DNA from: Clostridium folliculivorans
GTDB taxonomy: Bacteria; Bacillota; Clostridia; Clostridiales; Clostridiaceae
Direction: 5' to 3'
NCBI RefSeq assembly: GCF_024341905.1
Contig: NZ_BQXY01000003.1
Location: 1 to 64,000, forward strand
Length of the DNA stretch: 64,000 nucleotides
Position numbers and translations under genes: made by a program. Positions 42,399 to 52,545 of this stretch are shown here, piece by piece (positions within the stretch are counted from its first letter, which is position 1; every line of letters starts with the position of its first letter). A model generated the notes under the pieces. The model had not been told where the DNA came from. It was given only the letters and a program-made list of their open reading frames with translations, and ran no database searches.

Positions 42399-43715
42399 TT
42401 ATTCCTTCCTTTCTCTATACTCTATTTCTAAGCCTGTTCCCTTAAAATCAAAGCTCTCTCTTAGCTGATTTTCAAGATATCTTCCGTAAGAAAAATGTAA
42501 AGCATTGCTGTCATTTACAAAGAATATAAATTTAGGTGGTTTATTTGCAACTTGAGTTGCGTAATATATCTTAAGTCTCTTAAGTCCAACTACAGGTGGC
42601 TCTTTCATAAGTACCGCTCTATTTATAACATCATTAAGGATCCCTGTAGAGATTCTCTTTGAGTAGTTATCATAGCAGCCCTTAGCCATCTCTAATACCT
42701 TATGCACTCTTTGACCAGTTAATGCTGATATAAATAAGAAAGGTGAGTAGGATAAGAACTTTAAGCTTGATTGAAGGTCTTTCAGATAAGTATTCATTGT
42801 CTTATCATCTTTTTCAATCAAATCCCACTTATTTACTATAACCATTATAGCCTTGTTCATTTCATGAGCAAAACCTATAATTTTTTCATCTTGATCAGTA
42901 ACACCTTCTTGAGCATCAAGCATAAGTATAACTACATCTGCTCTTTCAATTGAAGCGTAAGTTCTTATAACACTATATCTTTCTATTTCTTCCTTAACCT
43001 TGCTTTTTCTTCTAAGACCAGCAGTGTCAATAAGTATAAACTTTCCTTCATCTGTTTCAAGGTAACTATCTATAGAATCTCTAGTAGTACCTGGAACATC
43101 ACTTACTATAACTCTATCTTCACCTAGAAGCTTGTTTATAAGAGATGATTTACCTACGTTTGGTTTACCAACCATAGCTATTCTTACATATTCATCTTCT
43201 TCATCATCTGTTCCAAGATCTTTGAAGTGTTCTACTACTCTGTCAAGCATATCTCCAAGAGCGAGACCTTGAGTCGCTGATATTGTTATAGGATCACCTA
43301 TACCTAAATTATAGAACTCATAAGCATTAGCTTCATCTTTTAAATTATCAATCTTGTTTACAACAAGTACAACAGGTTTTTTACTCTTTCTAAGCATTTG
43401 AGAAACTTCTTTATCTGCAGCTGTAAGTCCTTCCTTACCATCAACGATAAACACTATAACATCTGCAGTTTCAATTGCTATTTGTGCCTGTCTTCTCATT
43501 TGTTTTACTATAATATCTTCACTTTCTGGCTCAATACCACCTGTATCTATCATAGTAAATTTGTAATTTAACCACTCAGCCTCTGCATAAACTCTATCTC
43601 TAGTAACTCCAGGTGTATCCTGTACTATAGATATTCTTTTTCCTGCTAATTTATTAAACAATGTAGATTTACCTACATTTGGACGTCCAACTATAGCAAC
43701 TATTGGTTTTCCCAT
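42399..43715 (-). CDS. der: Ribosome-assembly GTPase Der (EngA)
   Basis: 438 residues with two tandem GTPase domains: [17 protein letters not shown] and NKID in the first, and [18 protein letters not shown] and NKWD in the second. A KH-like C-terminal domain follows, ending in [12 protein letters not shown]. Der is essential for maturation of the 50S subunit. It lies between the DUF512 and gpsA genes with tiny gaps, so it is cotranscribed with both. Confidence 0.97.
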   Translation of the reverse strand: MGKPIVAIVGRPNVGKSTLFNKLAGKRISIVQDTPGVTRDRVYAEAEWLNYKFTMIDTGGIEPESEDIIVKQMRRQAQIAIETADVIVFIVDGKEGLTAADKEVSQMLRKSKKPVVLVVNKIDNLKDEANAYEFYNLGIGDPITISATQGLALGDMLDRVVEHFKDLGTDDEEDEYVRIAMVGKPNVGKSSLINKLLGEDRVIVSDVPGTTRDSIDSYLETDEGKFILIDTAGLRRKSKVKEEIERYSVIRTYASIERADVVILMLDAQEGVTDQDEKIIGFAHEMNKAIMVIVNKWDLIEKDDKTMNTYLKDLQSSLKFLSYSPFLFISALTGQRVHKVLEMAKGCYDNYSKRISTGILNDVINRAVLMKEPPVVGLKRLKIYYATQVANKPPKFIFFVNDSNALHFSYGRYLENQLRESFDFKGTGLEIEYRERKE

Positions 43716-43717
43716 GT

Positions 43718-45052
43718 TTATTCCTCCTCACAATATGTGTTTATAATTTGTATCAAGTCTTCTCCAGTGTAATCACATACAATGACTTTCACATCTAGCT
43801 GCTCTTCAACATCTTTTATCTTTAGATCATCAAGCATTATCTTATCCTGAGAATCACCTAGTTCATAACCTTTTCTGAACATATTATCAGCCATTATAAG
43901 GTATGGTGCTTCAAGGTTTTCTTTTAGCTGATTTATAATATCTTTACCAGTTAAAAGTCCATTTACTGTAATAGTTTCTCCAAAGAAATGATTTATAACT
44001 TTATAAACATCAATTTTTATATTATTGTTTTTATTCATAATGCTATCTGCTACTTTTTTTACTTCATCATATGCAGAAGCACCTGTAGCAATAGCGAAAT
44101 GGCCATTTATATTGTCTTTTAGTTCTGATATATCTCTGTCGATGGTATTTCTAAGCATTCTTATAACACCTACACCATCTTCAATTTGCTGATATCCATC
44201 GTAGAAATCTTCGTTAGGTATGTCATAATCACTTAAAACATAAAACTCGTCGGATAATCTCACAAAAGGTGAACCTATCTCTTTCATGAACTTCTCTTGA
44301 AGCTTCTCTACCATCTCAATTTCTTTTCTTGCACTGTCACCATCAAAAATATCCAATTTTGCAAGTCCTTCTCTATGTTTAGTTACCCCGATAGGAACTG
44401 CAGCTATATTTTGAATAGAAGGATATAGCTTATATAGGTCTAAAACGGTCCTTTGAAGCTCTTCAGCATTGTTAACACCTGGTACAACTACTATTTGAGC
44501 ATTCATTTCAATGCCAGCCTCTGCTAGTCTCTTAAGCCTGTCATAAACATTACCTGCAAATCTGTTATTTAACATCTTAACTCTAAGCTCTGGATTGGTT
44601 GTATGTACTGATACATTAATAGGACTTATTCTGTATCTTATTATTCTATCTATGTCACAGTCCTTCATATTTGTTAAGGTTACAAAGTTACCTTGAAGAA
44701 ATGAAAGTCTTGAGTCATCGTCTTTAAAATATAAAGTATCTCTCATACCCGTAGGTAATTGATCTATAAAACAGAATATGCATTTATTGGAACAGCTTAT
44801 TGCCTTATCCATTATAGAAGCCTCAAATTCTACGCCTAAGTCTTCGTCATATTCTTTTTCTATTTCATAAACCCAAACTTCACCGTCTGGTTTCTCTACT
44901 TCTACATCTAAGTATTCCTCTGCCATCAAAAACTTATAGTCTATAACGTCATTTACTTCTGTTTCATTTATCGAAATTAGATAATCTCCCACTTCAATTC
45001 CTAATTCTTCTGCTATTCCGCCAGGAAGAATCTTCGCAATTTTGTTTTTCAT
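43718..45052 (-). CDS. DUF512 radical SAM protein with N-terminal PDZ
   Basis: 444 residues from the ATG with AGGAG upstream; an earlier in-frame ATG lacks a site. The N-terminal PDZ-like part ([24 protein letters not shown]) is followed by a radical SAM core with [14 protein letters not shown], of the CxxxCxFC type. The C-terminal DUF512 region ends in [17 protein letters not shown]. The family is widespread in anaerobes and often sits next to der. Its reaction is not known. Confidence 0.92.
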   Translation of the reverse strand: MKNKIAKILPGGIAEELGIEVGDYLISINETEVNDVIDYKFLMAEEYLDVEVEKPDGEVWVYEIEKEYDEDLGVEFEASIMDKAISCSNKCIFCFIDQLPTGMRDTLYFKDDDSRLSFLQGNFVTLTNMKDCDIDRIIRYRISPINVSVHTTNPELRVKMLNNRFAGNVYDRLKRLAEAGIEMNAQIVVVPGVNNAEELQRTVLDLYKLYPSIQNIAAVPIGVTKHREGLAKLDIFDGDSARKEIEMVEKLQEKFMKEIGSPFVRLSDEFYVLSDYDIPNEDFYDGYQQIEDGVGVIRMLRNTIDRDISELKDNINGHFAIATGASAYDEVKKVADSIMNKNNNIKIDVYKVINHFFGETITVNGLLTGKDIINQLKENLEAPYLIMADNMFRKGYELGDSQDKIMLDDLKIKDVEEQLDVKVIVCDYTGEDLIQIINTYCEEE

Positions 45053-45319
45053 TTTTTTCACTCCTGAAAAATACTTCAATATGTAATATACCCTATTAGC
45101 CCTTAGTAGTCAACAATTAACGCTTCATGTACATTTCCATGTAATTCTAATTTTCCAACATTTATAGAATAAAAACTCTATTCATTATAAATTTTGTCCA
45201 TTTTTTTAATAAGTTATATATTATCTGAAAAATTATTATTAGAAATCATTTAATTCTTATATAGAGGTACTATATAGCATATATATCCTAGCTACTCGAT
45301 TCTAACACCATATCTTAAT
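45053..45319. other. Intergenic gap
   Basis: This is the promoter side of the DUF512-der-gpsA operon. It is AT-rich with no coding frame or motif that I can name. Confidence 0.4.
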
Positions 45320-45460
45320 TATATTTTTTTGCGCATCTGCCATTCAAGATTAATATCAGAAAAATTTACAGATGAATACTTCTTTCTCTATATCTATAAA
45401 AACTTCTAACCCCATTGAAATATCTATATTTAATGACAATAACAATTCTACAATTTCATT
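45320..45460 (+). repeat. Family C element
   Basis: TTTTTTTGCGCATCTGCCATTC and TTTACAGATGAATAC are followed by TATAAAAACTTCTAA and CATTGAAATATCTATATTT, matching the copy near 56 kb. Here CATCTG and CAGATG are perfectly complementary. The terminator-like hairpin half is missing. Confidence 0.6.
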
Positions 45461-45465
45461 TACAG

Positions 45466-45508
45466 TAAAAAATAGCCCGAATATCCTCAAGGAATTCAAG
45501 CTATTTTT
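45466..45508 (-). terminator. phoU terminator
   Basis: On the minus strand AAAATAGC...ATT pairs with AAT..GCTATTTTTT around GAATTCCTTGAGGATATTC, followed by a T-run, about 170 bases after phoU. Confidence 0.65.
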
Positions 45509-45678
45509 ATATTTAATAATAATATATTTATTAAATACCCTATTCACCATAGTTAAATTGTTAACTACATAACTTAAAATTAAACTGTTTATTTGTACAT
45601 GTAAAAAAGTATACATATCAAATATTAAATAATTATACACTACTCTTTAACTAATTACTTATAGATACTACTTGATTA

Positions 45679-46335
45679 TTATTCATTAAGATCAACAAAG
45701 TTACCAGTAACAAGGTAGATAGTCCACTCACATATATTAGTAACGTGATCAGCTATTCTCTCTAGATACTTGCATACAAATAATAATTGACTTGCTTGAG
45801 TCACTGTTTCATGATGAGAGTTCATATATGCTAAAAGTTCAGTAAATACCTTCTTATACACAGCATCTACTTCATCATCCATCTTACAAATCTCATAAGC
45901 TTTATCTGAATCTCCTTCTATATAAGCATCTATAGAAAGCTTAATCATTTCTTGTACAACTGATGCTATCTTTGGTATGTCTATTAACTTCTTAATATAC
46001 TTTTCATCTTTAAGTCTTCTTGTTATCTTTGCTATATCAACTGCATGGTCAGCCATTCTTTCAAGATCTGTAACTATCTTTGTGGTTGTAAAAATATTTC
46101 TCAAATCTTTTGCTAGAGGCTGCTCCCTACCAATTAACTTTATACACTTGTCTTCAATTTCTCTTTGAAGATCATCTACTAAATCGTCACCCTTTATTAT
46201 TCTTTCAGCTAATTCCACATCCTGATTGACTAAGGATTCAACTGAACCGTGTATTTGTTTTTCTACAATGCTTCCCATTTTTATTAGATCATCATGTAAA
46301 AGCTGTAGACCATAATCGAAAGATGTTCTTGTCAT
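45679..46335 (-). CDS. phoU: Phosphate-signalling protein PhoU
   Basis: 218 residues forming two PhoU three-helix bundles, with metal-cluster motifs ERMADHAVDIAK (about 92-103) and YLERIADHVTNICEW near the end. PhoU relays the state of the Pst transporter to PhoR and limits phosphate uptake. It is the last gene of the pst operon, 23 bases after pstB. Confidence 0.96.
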   Translation of the reverse strand: MTRTSFDYGLQLLHDDLIKMGSIVEKQIHGSVESLVNQDVELAERIIKGDDLVDDLQREIEDKCIKLIGREQPLAKDLRNIFTTTKIVTDLERMADHAVDIAKITRRLKDEKYIKKLIDIPKIASVVQEMIKLSIDAYIEGDSDKAYEICKMDDEVDAVYKKVFTELLAYMNSHHETVTQASQLLFVCKYLERIADHVTNICEWTIYLVTGNFVDLNE

Positions 46336-46358
46336 TTATATCACCTCATAAAGTAATT

Positions 46359-47108
46359 TTAACCGAATCTACCTGTTATATAATCTTCTGTTCTCTTATC
46401 TCTTGGCTTATAGAATATGTCATCTGTTTTTCCGTATTCTACTACTTCTCCTGTTAAGAAAAATGCTGTATTATCCGCAATTCTTCCAGCTTGCTGCATA
46501 TTATGAGTTACAATTATAACAGTATATGTCTTTTTTAGTGTATCCATTAGTTCTTCTATTTTATTCGTTGAGATAGGATCAAGTGCAGAAGTTGGCTCAT
46601 CCATTAAAAGAACTTCTGGTTCTACTGCAAGAGTTCTTGCTATACAAAGTCTTTGCTGCTGACCGCCTGAAAGACCTAAAGCACTTTTCTTTAATCTATC
46701 TTTTACTTCATCCCATAGAGCTGCTCCTCTAAGACTTTTCTCGATTATTTCATCTAACTTAGCTTTATTTTTTATTCCGTGAATTTTTGGCCCATAAGCT
46801 ATATTATCATAGATGGACATTGGGAATGGATTTGGTCTTTGGAAAACCATTCCTACCCTTTTTCTAAGCTCTATTTCATCAAAGTCATTATAAATATTTC
46901 TGCCTTCGAAGAATACATCTCCTTCTATTCTAACAGAATCTATAAGATCATTCATCCTATTCAAGGTTCTCAAGAAAGTTGACTTACCACAACCAGAAGG
47001 TCCAATAAGTGCAGTTACAGTATTTGATTCTATATCAAGGCTTATGCCCTTAAGTGCATGATTATTTCCATAATATAAGTTTAAATTATTCGTTGAAATT
47101 ATTGACAT
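46359..47108 (-). CDS. pstB: Phosphate ABC transporter ATPase PstB
   Basis: 249 residues with Walker [10 protein letters not shown], a Q-loop in [15 protein letters not shown], signature LSGGQQQR, Walker B VLLMDEP and the switch THNMQQA. The RPNPFP segment is specific for PstB. It powers high-affinity phosphate import with PstS, PstC and PstA. Confidence 0.98.
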   Translation of the reverse strand: MSIISTNNLNLYYGNNHALKGISLDIESNTVTALIGPSGCGKSTFLRTLNRMNDLIDSVRIEGDVFFEGRNIYNDFDEIELRKRVGMVFQRPNPFPMSIYDNIAYGPKIHGIKNKAKLDEIIEKSLRGAALWDEVKDRLKKSALGLSGGQQQRLCIARTLAVEPEVLLMDEPTSALDPISTNKIEELMDTLKKTYTVIIVTHNMQQAGRIADNTAFFLTGEVVEYGKTDDIFYKPRDKRTEDYITGRFG

Positions 47109-47119
47109 GTTGTATCCTC

Positions 47120-48019
47120 CTACTTACCACTATAAGACTTATAAAGTGCATTACCTACTAATCTTGAAATAATATTAAATAAAAGCACCATTATTATTAA
47201 AACTGCTGAAGCACCATTTGCGATTTGAGTAGCATCAGGCACTGAACCTTCTGATTTAAGTTTCCATATATGAACTGCTAATGTTTCTGCTGGTCTGAAT
47301 AGATCATATGCAGACATCCTATCAGCAGAACTCATACCAAAAAGCGAAAATCTACCAAATTTAAATAAAGGTGCACTCATACCTGCTGTATATAAGAAAG
47401 CTGCTGCTTCACCAAAAATTCTTCCTGCAGCCAGAATAATTCCTGTTAATATTTGCGGCATAGCATAAGGAAGAGTTATCTTTCTTATAGTTTGAAATCT
47501 TGTTGCACCAAGACCAACACTTGCCTCTTTTACTTTTTTTGATGCTTCTCTTATAGCATTTTCACTTACTCTTGTCATCGAAGGAAGGTTTAATATGCTA
47601 ACTGACAAAGCACCAGCTAAAACAGAATACTTCCATTGAGCCAACGTAACAAATACTAAAAGTCCAAAAAGCCCAACAACGATCGAAGGAAGTGAAGACA
47701 TAGTTTCTATACATAATCTTAAGAAATTAACGAATCTTCCTTGTCCTGCATATTCTGAAAGATAAATACCAGCACCTAGTCCAATAGGAACTGTAATTAT
47801 AAGAGATACAATTAACATATAAAAGGAGTTAAATAGCTGTGGTCCAATACCACCGCCTGCTGCTCCATTTTTAGGCTGACCGAATAAGAAATTAAAGCTA
47901 ATCATGCCAGCCCCCTTGTATATAATATAACCTAAGAAAGCTATTAAAAGCAAAACTATTGATACAGAAATTATATAAAGTATTGAAGTTGCTATTTTAT
48001 CTGCGGTTTTTGCCTTCAT
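47120..48019 (-). CDS. pstA: Phosphate ABC transporter permease PstA
   Basis: 299 residues with six membrane helices and the coupling EAA-like loop [32 protein letters not shown] and [14 protein letters not shown] are PstA hallmarks. Its start overlaps the pstC stop by one base, so translation is coupled. Confidence 0.95.
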   Translation of the reverse strand: MKAKTADKIATSILYIISVSIVLLLIAFLGYIIYKGAGMISFNFLFGQPKNGAAGGGIGPQLFNSFYMLIVSLIITVPIGLGAGIYLSEYAGQGRFVNFLRLCIETMSSLPSIVVGLFGLLVFVTLAQWKYSVLAGALSVSILNLPSMTRVSENAIREASKKVKEASVGLGATRFQTIRKITLPYAMPQILTGIILAAGRIFGEAAAFLYTAGMSAPLFKFGRFSLFGMSSADRMSAYDLFRPAETLAVHIWKLKSEGSVPDATQIANGASAVLIIMVLLFNIISRLVGNALYKSYSGK

Positions 48020-48909
48020 TATGCTTCACCTCTTCTTCCTATTTTTCTAACTATAACAATAAAGATAAAGGATATTATTAATAGCATCAAAGCTAATGAC
48101 CATAAAGCATTATTCCACTCAGATCCAAAAGCTGTATTAGCCATATCCATTGTAAGTACGCTTGTAAGCGTAGTTGTTGATTGAAGAAGATTTGTTGGAA
48201 GCTTTAATGTATTTCCAATAACCATTTGAACTGCAAGTGCCTCACCAAAAGCTCTAGCAAGACCAAGCACTACCGCAGTAAGAACTCCACTCTTTGCAGC
48301 TGGAACAACAACTTTATATATGGTTTGCCATCTAGTTGAACCTAATCCATAAGCAGCTTCAATATAATCGTTAGGTATAGTCCTAATTGCATCAGATGAT
48401 AGTGATGCAATGGTTGGAAGAATCATTACACTTAACACTAAAATACCTGCTAGAAGACTTGATCCATCACCATGAAAACTATTTCTTATTATTGGCACAA
48501 GTACGCTTAAACCAATCCATCCATATACAACAGATGGTATTCCAACGAAAAGCTCTAAAGCTGGTTGTAGAACTTTCTTACCATACTTTGTAGATATCAT
48601 ATTCATAAAAATCGCAAGAGATATTGCAATTGGTGTACTCACTATAACTGATCCTATAGCAACTGCTGTTGACCCTAAAATTAACGTCAAAGCACCAAAT
48701 TGAGGTGAATCTGCATTTGGTGTCCACTCTGTACTAAATAAAAACTTAAATATAGAATATCTATCTTTTATGAACAAATTTAATCCTTTTGACGCTATAA
48801 AAAATATAATGGATAGAGTCAATACCACTATTAAGAGCCCACAAAACACTGCAAAACCTTTGCCAATATATTCAGATTTTAATTTTTGCCAAAAACTTCT
48901 TTTTTTCAT
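48019..48909 (-). CDS. pstC: Phosphate ABC transporter permease PstC
   Basis: 296 residues from the ATG preceded by GAGGGAAGA; a longer frame adds 12 residues without a ribosome site. It has six membrane helices, the coupling loop AAYGLGSTRWQTIYKVVVP and the PstC-type ARAFGEALAVQMVIGN. It forms the phosphate channel with PstA. Confidence 0.95.
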   Translation of the reverse strand: MKKRSFWQKLKSEYIGKGFAVFCGLLIVVLTLSIIFFIASKGLNLFIKDRYSIFKFLFSTEWTPNADSPQFGALTLILGSTAVAIGSVIVSTPIAISLAIFMNMISTKYGKKVLQPALELFVGIPSVVYGWIGLSVLVPIIRNSFHGDGSSLLAGILVLSVMILPTIASLSSDAIRTIPNDYIEAAYGLGSTRWQTIYKVVVPAAKSGVLTAVVLGLARAFGEALAVQMVIGNTLKLPTNLLQSTTTLTSVLTMDMANTAFGSEWNNALWSLALMLLIISFIFIVIVRKIGRRGEA

Positions 48910-48961
48910 AACTCTTCCCTCATAATATTTATTGTTGAATATCATTCATCTAATATTTATT

Positions 48962-49012
48962 GATTAAACACTTCATAATTAAATTTATATTTTCGGATTG
49001 AAGTGATTCATC
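48962..49012. repeat. Family A element, short form, inside the pst operon
   Basis: The ends are GATTAAACACTTCA and TGAAGTGATTCATC, 51 bp in all, without the inner stem. It lies between pstS and pstC, so it would be part of the pst mRNA. Confidence 0.6.
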
Positions 49013-49119
49013 TTTACAACGATTTGAAAATTATCATTATGCTTATTAGAACAAATTTTATTTACTAATTTCTTACTCTTAATTCATAAGAATTTTAAAG
49101 CTTGCATATATCTTTAAAC

Positions 49120-49148
49120 ACCTTAAGACTGGCGTAAGCCAGCCTTAA
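49120..49148 (-). terminator. Hairpin between pstS and pstC
   Basis: TTAAGGCTGGC / GCCAGTCTTAA with a 4-base TTAC loop lies about 20 bases after pstS. No T-run follows, so it probably acts as mRNA-stabilising hairpin or partial terminator, giving more PstS than permease. Confidence 0.55.
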
Positions 49149-49164
49149 AAGCCAATTATATAAA

Positions 49165-50073
49165 CTATTTAACCTTCATATCTCCAACTGAGATAAATCC
49201 CAAATCTTCAACTGCCTTCTTGTTATCAGCACTTGTTATATAATCTATAAATGCTTTAGCAAGGTCTTTAGCTTCACCCTTTGTATACATATGTTCCCAT
49301 GACCAGAATATATATTTACCAGTTGTTATGTTTTCTTTTGTTGGTTGTACGCCTTCAATTGATACTGGTACTAATGATTTCTTAGCTTCATCATCTAATA
49401 AGTATGAAAGAGCTACATAGCTAATTGAACCCTTTGTGCTTTCAAGTGCAGTCTTAACTGAACCATTAGCATCTTGAACTACGCCTATTTTATCATTTTC
49501 AACATCTTTTTTACCATCTAAAACTGTCTTCATAAAAGTTGCTCTTGTTCCTGATGAAGCTGGTCTATGAACAACAGTTATAGGTAAATCAGTTTTTCCA
49601 TCAATAGCTTTCCAGTTTGTAACCTTTCCTGAGAATATATCAGCTATTTGAGCTTTAGTTAAATTAGTTACTGGAACATCCTTACTTACTGTTACAGCAA
49701 ATCCTAAAGCAACAACTTGATGATCTACTAATTGTGATGCTTCTTCTGATTTTAATTTATCAGCAGCTGGAACATCTGAATCTCCTATTTCAACTGCACC
49801 TTGCAACACTTGTGTAAGTCCAGTTCCACTTCCGCCTCCTTGTGAATTTATTTGCGCATCTTTATTCTTAGCTTGAAAATTTTCACCAGCTTTATCTATT
49901 AATGGCTTTAAAGCAGTTGATCCTGATATTGTTATTGATCCAGCGATTGCTGATCCTTTTCCTGAATCTGTAGCTGAATTATTATCGCTCTTCGAAGCAC
50001 AGCCTGCGAAAATTCCAGTTGCCATAGTTAATGCTAGTGCGATTACACCAAATTTTAAACTTCTTTTATTCAT
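49165..50073 (-). CDS. pstS: Phosphate-binding lipoprotein PstS
   Basis: 302 residues. Signal peptide with lipobox IFAGC (Cys25) anchors it to the outer face of the membrane. The phosphate-binding motifs are ISGSTALKPL, SQGGGSGTGL and HRPASSGTRATF. It delivers phosphate to PstCA. A ribosome site TTGGAGG and Pho-box-like repeats lie upstream. Confidence 0.96.
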   Translation of the reverse strand: MNKRSLKFGVIALALTMATGIFAGCASKSDNNSATDSGKGSAIAGSITISGSTALKPLIDKAGENFQAKNKDAQINSQGGGSGTGLTQVLQGAVEIGDSDVPAADKLKSEEASQLVDHQVVALGFAVTVSKDVPVTNLTKAQIADIFSGKVTNWKAIDGKTDLPITVVHRPASSGTRATFMKTVLDGKKDVENDKIGVVQDANGSVKTALESTKGSISYVALSYLLDDEAKKSLVPVSIEGVQPTKENITTGKYIFWSWEHMYTKGEAKDLAKAFIDYITSADNKKAVEDLGFISVGDMKVK

Positions 50074-50188
50074 ATTTGATAACCTCCAAATTTTATTTAC
50101 TAATTTATTATTTATCTACCTTACATAATAAATTATATTATCCTTAAGTTAAGTGAGTATTAGCTGTTTGTTAAGTAATCTTACGGTT

Positions 50189-50205
50189 ATGTAAATTTTA
50201 TTTAA
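50189..50205 (-). promoter_or_regulatory. Possible Pho box ahead of pstS
   Basis: On the minus strand TTAAAT and TTACAT occur with an 11-base period, and a TTAACA lies nearby (50169-50174). This resembles the TT(A/C/T)A(C/T)A repeats bound by PhoP-type regulators. The AT-rich background makes it tentative. Confidence 0.4.
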
Positions 50206-50233
50206 CAAAGCGTATAAATTTTATAAATATCTT

Positions 50234-52234
50234 TTACTCTACCTTAAAGTTTGAAATTGAGCTCTGAAGCTTGTAGACAGTCTGATTCATGGAGTTTTTA
50301 ACCTCATCAAGCATTGCTGAATCTTCCCATTGTTTATTAACAGAAACTGAAACCTCTTCAATACTTTTGTTAAATTCCTCAAATGTAGTGTTAACATCTG
50401 ATAATCTTTTATTCATTTCATTCTTATCATTATTAATTCCAGTTATATTTGTATTAACATCTTGTATATAACCAATAATCTTGTCTGTACTCTTTATAAT
50501 AGTATTAAACTTATCTACACTTATATTTAATACATCCACTTGCATATTAAAGAAGTTGTTAAGCTCATCCATACTTTCTGAAGTCTCACTTATGTTGCTA
50601 TTTATCACTTTGATTAGACTATTAATTGATTTCATTTCTCCTTCAATGGACTTCGACAGTTTTCCGATTTCTTCTGCTACAACAGAAAAACTCTTTCCAA
50701 ATTCTCCTGCTCTTGCAGCTTCTATTGAAGCATTAAGTGATAATATATTTGTCTGCGTTGATATATTGGTTACACCTTGAGCTATTGTATTTATGCTATT
50801 TAGATTTGTTATAAGTTTTTTTATGCTTTGATTTATAGCATTGAAATTAATACCGGCATTATTTCCTATATCTCTTAATTCATATATAGAATTCATTCCT
50901 TCACTGTTCACTGTTCTTATAGAACTTGCATGCTTGTACATTTTTTCTGATTTCATATTAATTTCGTTTAGCTTTTCTTCATATCTTTCAAAACCTTCGA
51001 TACACCATTTTATTGCTTCATCTATATTTCTAGTTTCCTCAACCATAACTTTTGATGACTCCTTTATAAAAGTCATGCCTTCATGATTATCTTCTTGAAC
51101 TGCTGAGAAGCATTCATTTATGTTAAGCAGATCATTTGCTGAGCCTTTAATTTCATTTATTAAAACTCTTATATTTCCTATCATCTGATCAAAGTTATTA
51201 GATAAATCCCCTAATTCGTCCTTACTATTCACTCTGCTTAAAACAGTAAGGTTACCTTCAGATATTTTTTTTGTACTATTAGTGAGATTTTTAAGTGGCT
51301 TTAATACCGAATTTATCATAATAATTATTAAAGGAATTAATATTAACTGTTCTATAATTCCAAATATTATTAAAACTCTTCCTATGTATGTAGATGCTTC
51401 AAGAATTTCTGCTTTATCTGAAGTAAGTACAACCATCATTTTAAGTTCAGGTATAGTAAGGGTTTCCGCCACCATTGATTTTCCATTCTCTTCATACGAT
51501 TCTATATTGCTATTATCCTTAGTCAGATACTCTGGATTTTTAATTAGGCTTGCAATTTCTTTTATGGATATAGGTTTGTTAATCTTATGCATATCTGGAT
51601 GGTATACGATTTTATTAGAACTATCCACCATAAAAACAAATCCTGTATTAAGGAATTTAAAAGAATTAAATCTTTCAGAGAAATAACTGCTATCAACAAC
51701 TTTTCCCACTGCCCCAACTATTGTTCCATACTGATCTTCTACCGGAACTAAGAAATACACAATAAACTTTCCAGTTATAATTGAACTTTCCACAGATCCA
51801 ACTGCCTCTTTTCCTTGTTGTGTAGCTTTAAAGTATTCCTTTGTCGAAAGATCTAAACTCATATATTGATCATTTGAACTTGCTTTAATTACACCTTTTT
51901 TATCAGTAACAAAAATTGCTTCATCATAACTTGTAGAAACCTTCTTTAGTCTTTCATTTAGACTTGTCTGTTTCTCTTCACTTAGATTACTTCCATAGTA
52001 TTCTGTTAAAACATTTTCTTTACCTATACTTTTTAAATTTTCTATTTGATATGCTATCGAGGATTTAAAACTATTTCCTATTTCGCTTGTTATTATCTTC
52101 ATATTGTTATAGTTCGAATTCATAATCTTGTTATTTGCTACTGTATAGATAGAATAATTTGTAATAACAGTGAATACTACAAGGAAAAGACTAATTGTGG
52201 TTACAATTTTTATTGATATCTTCCTTTTTTTCAT
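50234..52234 (-). CDS. Methyl-accepting chemotaxis protein with Cache sensor
   Basis: 666 residues. First membrane helix at about 9-30, an extracellular double-Cache domain (about 35-280, with [21 protein letters not shown] and [14 protein letters not shown]), a second helix near 285-308, HAMP (about 310-362), then a cytoplasmic signalling coiled coil whose tip reads [16 protein letters not shown] with [10 protein letters not shown]. It senses a small external ligand and controls CheA. It sits between phoR and pstS, each flanked by its own control region, with Pho-box-like repeats ahead of it. A link to phosphate taxis is inference. Confidence 0.9.
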   Translation of the reverse strand: MKKRKISIKIVTTISLFLVVFTVITNYSIYTVANNKIMNSNYNNMKIITSEIGNSFKSSIAYQIENLKSIGKENVLTEYYGSNLSEEKQTSLNERLKKVSTSYDEAIFVTDKKGVIKASSNDQYMSLDLSTKEYFKATQQGKEAVGSVESSIITGKFIVYFLVPVEDQYGTIVGAVGKVVDSSYFSERFNSFKFLNTGFVFMVDSSNKIVYHPDMHKINKPISIKEIASLIKNPEYLTKDNSNIESYEENGKSMVAETLTIPELKMMVVLTSDKAEILEASTYIGRVLIIFGIIEQLILIPLIIIMINSVLKPLKNLTNSTKKISEGNLTVLSRVNSKDELGDLSNNFDQMIGNIRVLINEIKGSANDLLNINECFSAVQEDNHEGMTFIKESSKVMVEETRNIDEAIKWCIEGFERYEEKLNEINMKSEKMYKHASSIRTVNSEGMNSIYELRDIGNNAGINFNAINQSIKKLITNLNSINTIAQGVTNISTQTNILSLNASIEAARAGEFGKSFSVVAEEIGKLSKSIEGEMKSINSLIKVINSNISETSESMDELNNFFNMQVDVLNISVDKFNTIIKSTDKIIGYIQDVNTNITGINNDKNEMNKRLSDVNTTFEEFNKSIEEVSVSVNKQWEDSAMLDEVKNSMNQTVYKLQSSISNFKVE

Positions 52235-52324
52235 CCAAATAACTCCCCTTCAGGCATTTTTATAATGCGCTATTTTCTCTTATTGTTGAATATTTTGTTT
52301 CTAATGTATATTTTACATAAAAAC

Positions 52325-52351
52325 TATTAAGCTAAGATTAACCAATATTAA
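52325..52351 (-). promoter_or_regulatory. Possible Pho box ahead of the chemoreceptor gene
   Basis: On the minus strand three hexamers TTAATA, TTAATC and TTAATA follow each other at 10- and 11-base steps, about 90-115 bases before the start codon. The periodic pattern fits a PhoP-type site, but no such control has been shown. Confidence 0.4.
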
Positions 52352-52484
52352 GCCTGCGTGAACCACTGTTAACTATAGGTAAATTCCTAAGTTTTATTTT
52401 TTTACTGTATTACCTAAAAAATCATCCTAATCACTTGAAATCACTGGGTTTATCCGGTATTAAAATTTCATCTTTCTTATTCAG

Positions 52485-52532
52485 TAAAAAAAGACTAAAG
52501 AATTGTGATTATCTCAAAATCCTTTAGTCTTC
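52485..52532 (-). terminator. phoR terminator
   Basis: AAGACTAAAGG / CTTTAGTCTT with a T-run on the minus strand lies 15 bases after the phoR stop. It separates phoPR from the chemoreceptor gene. Confidence 0.85.
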
Positions 52533-52545
52533 ATCTTTTTTTATT

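Noticed and set aside
45356..45640. 94-codon minus-strand frame and an overlapping plus-strand frame at 45372-45572
   Set aside because: Both fall in the family C repeat and the phoU terminator region and have no credible ribosome site.
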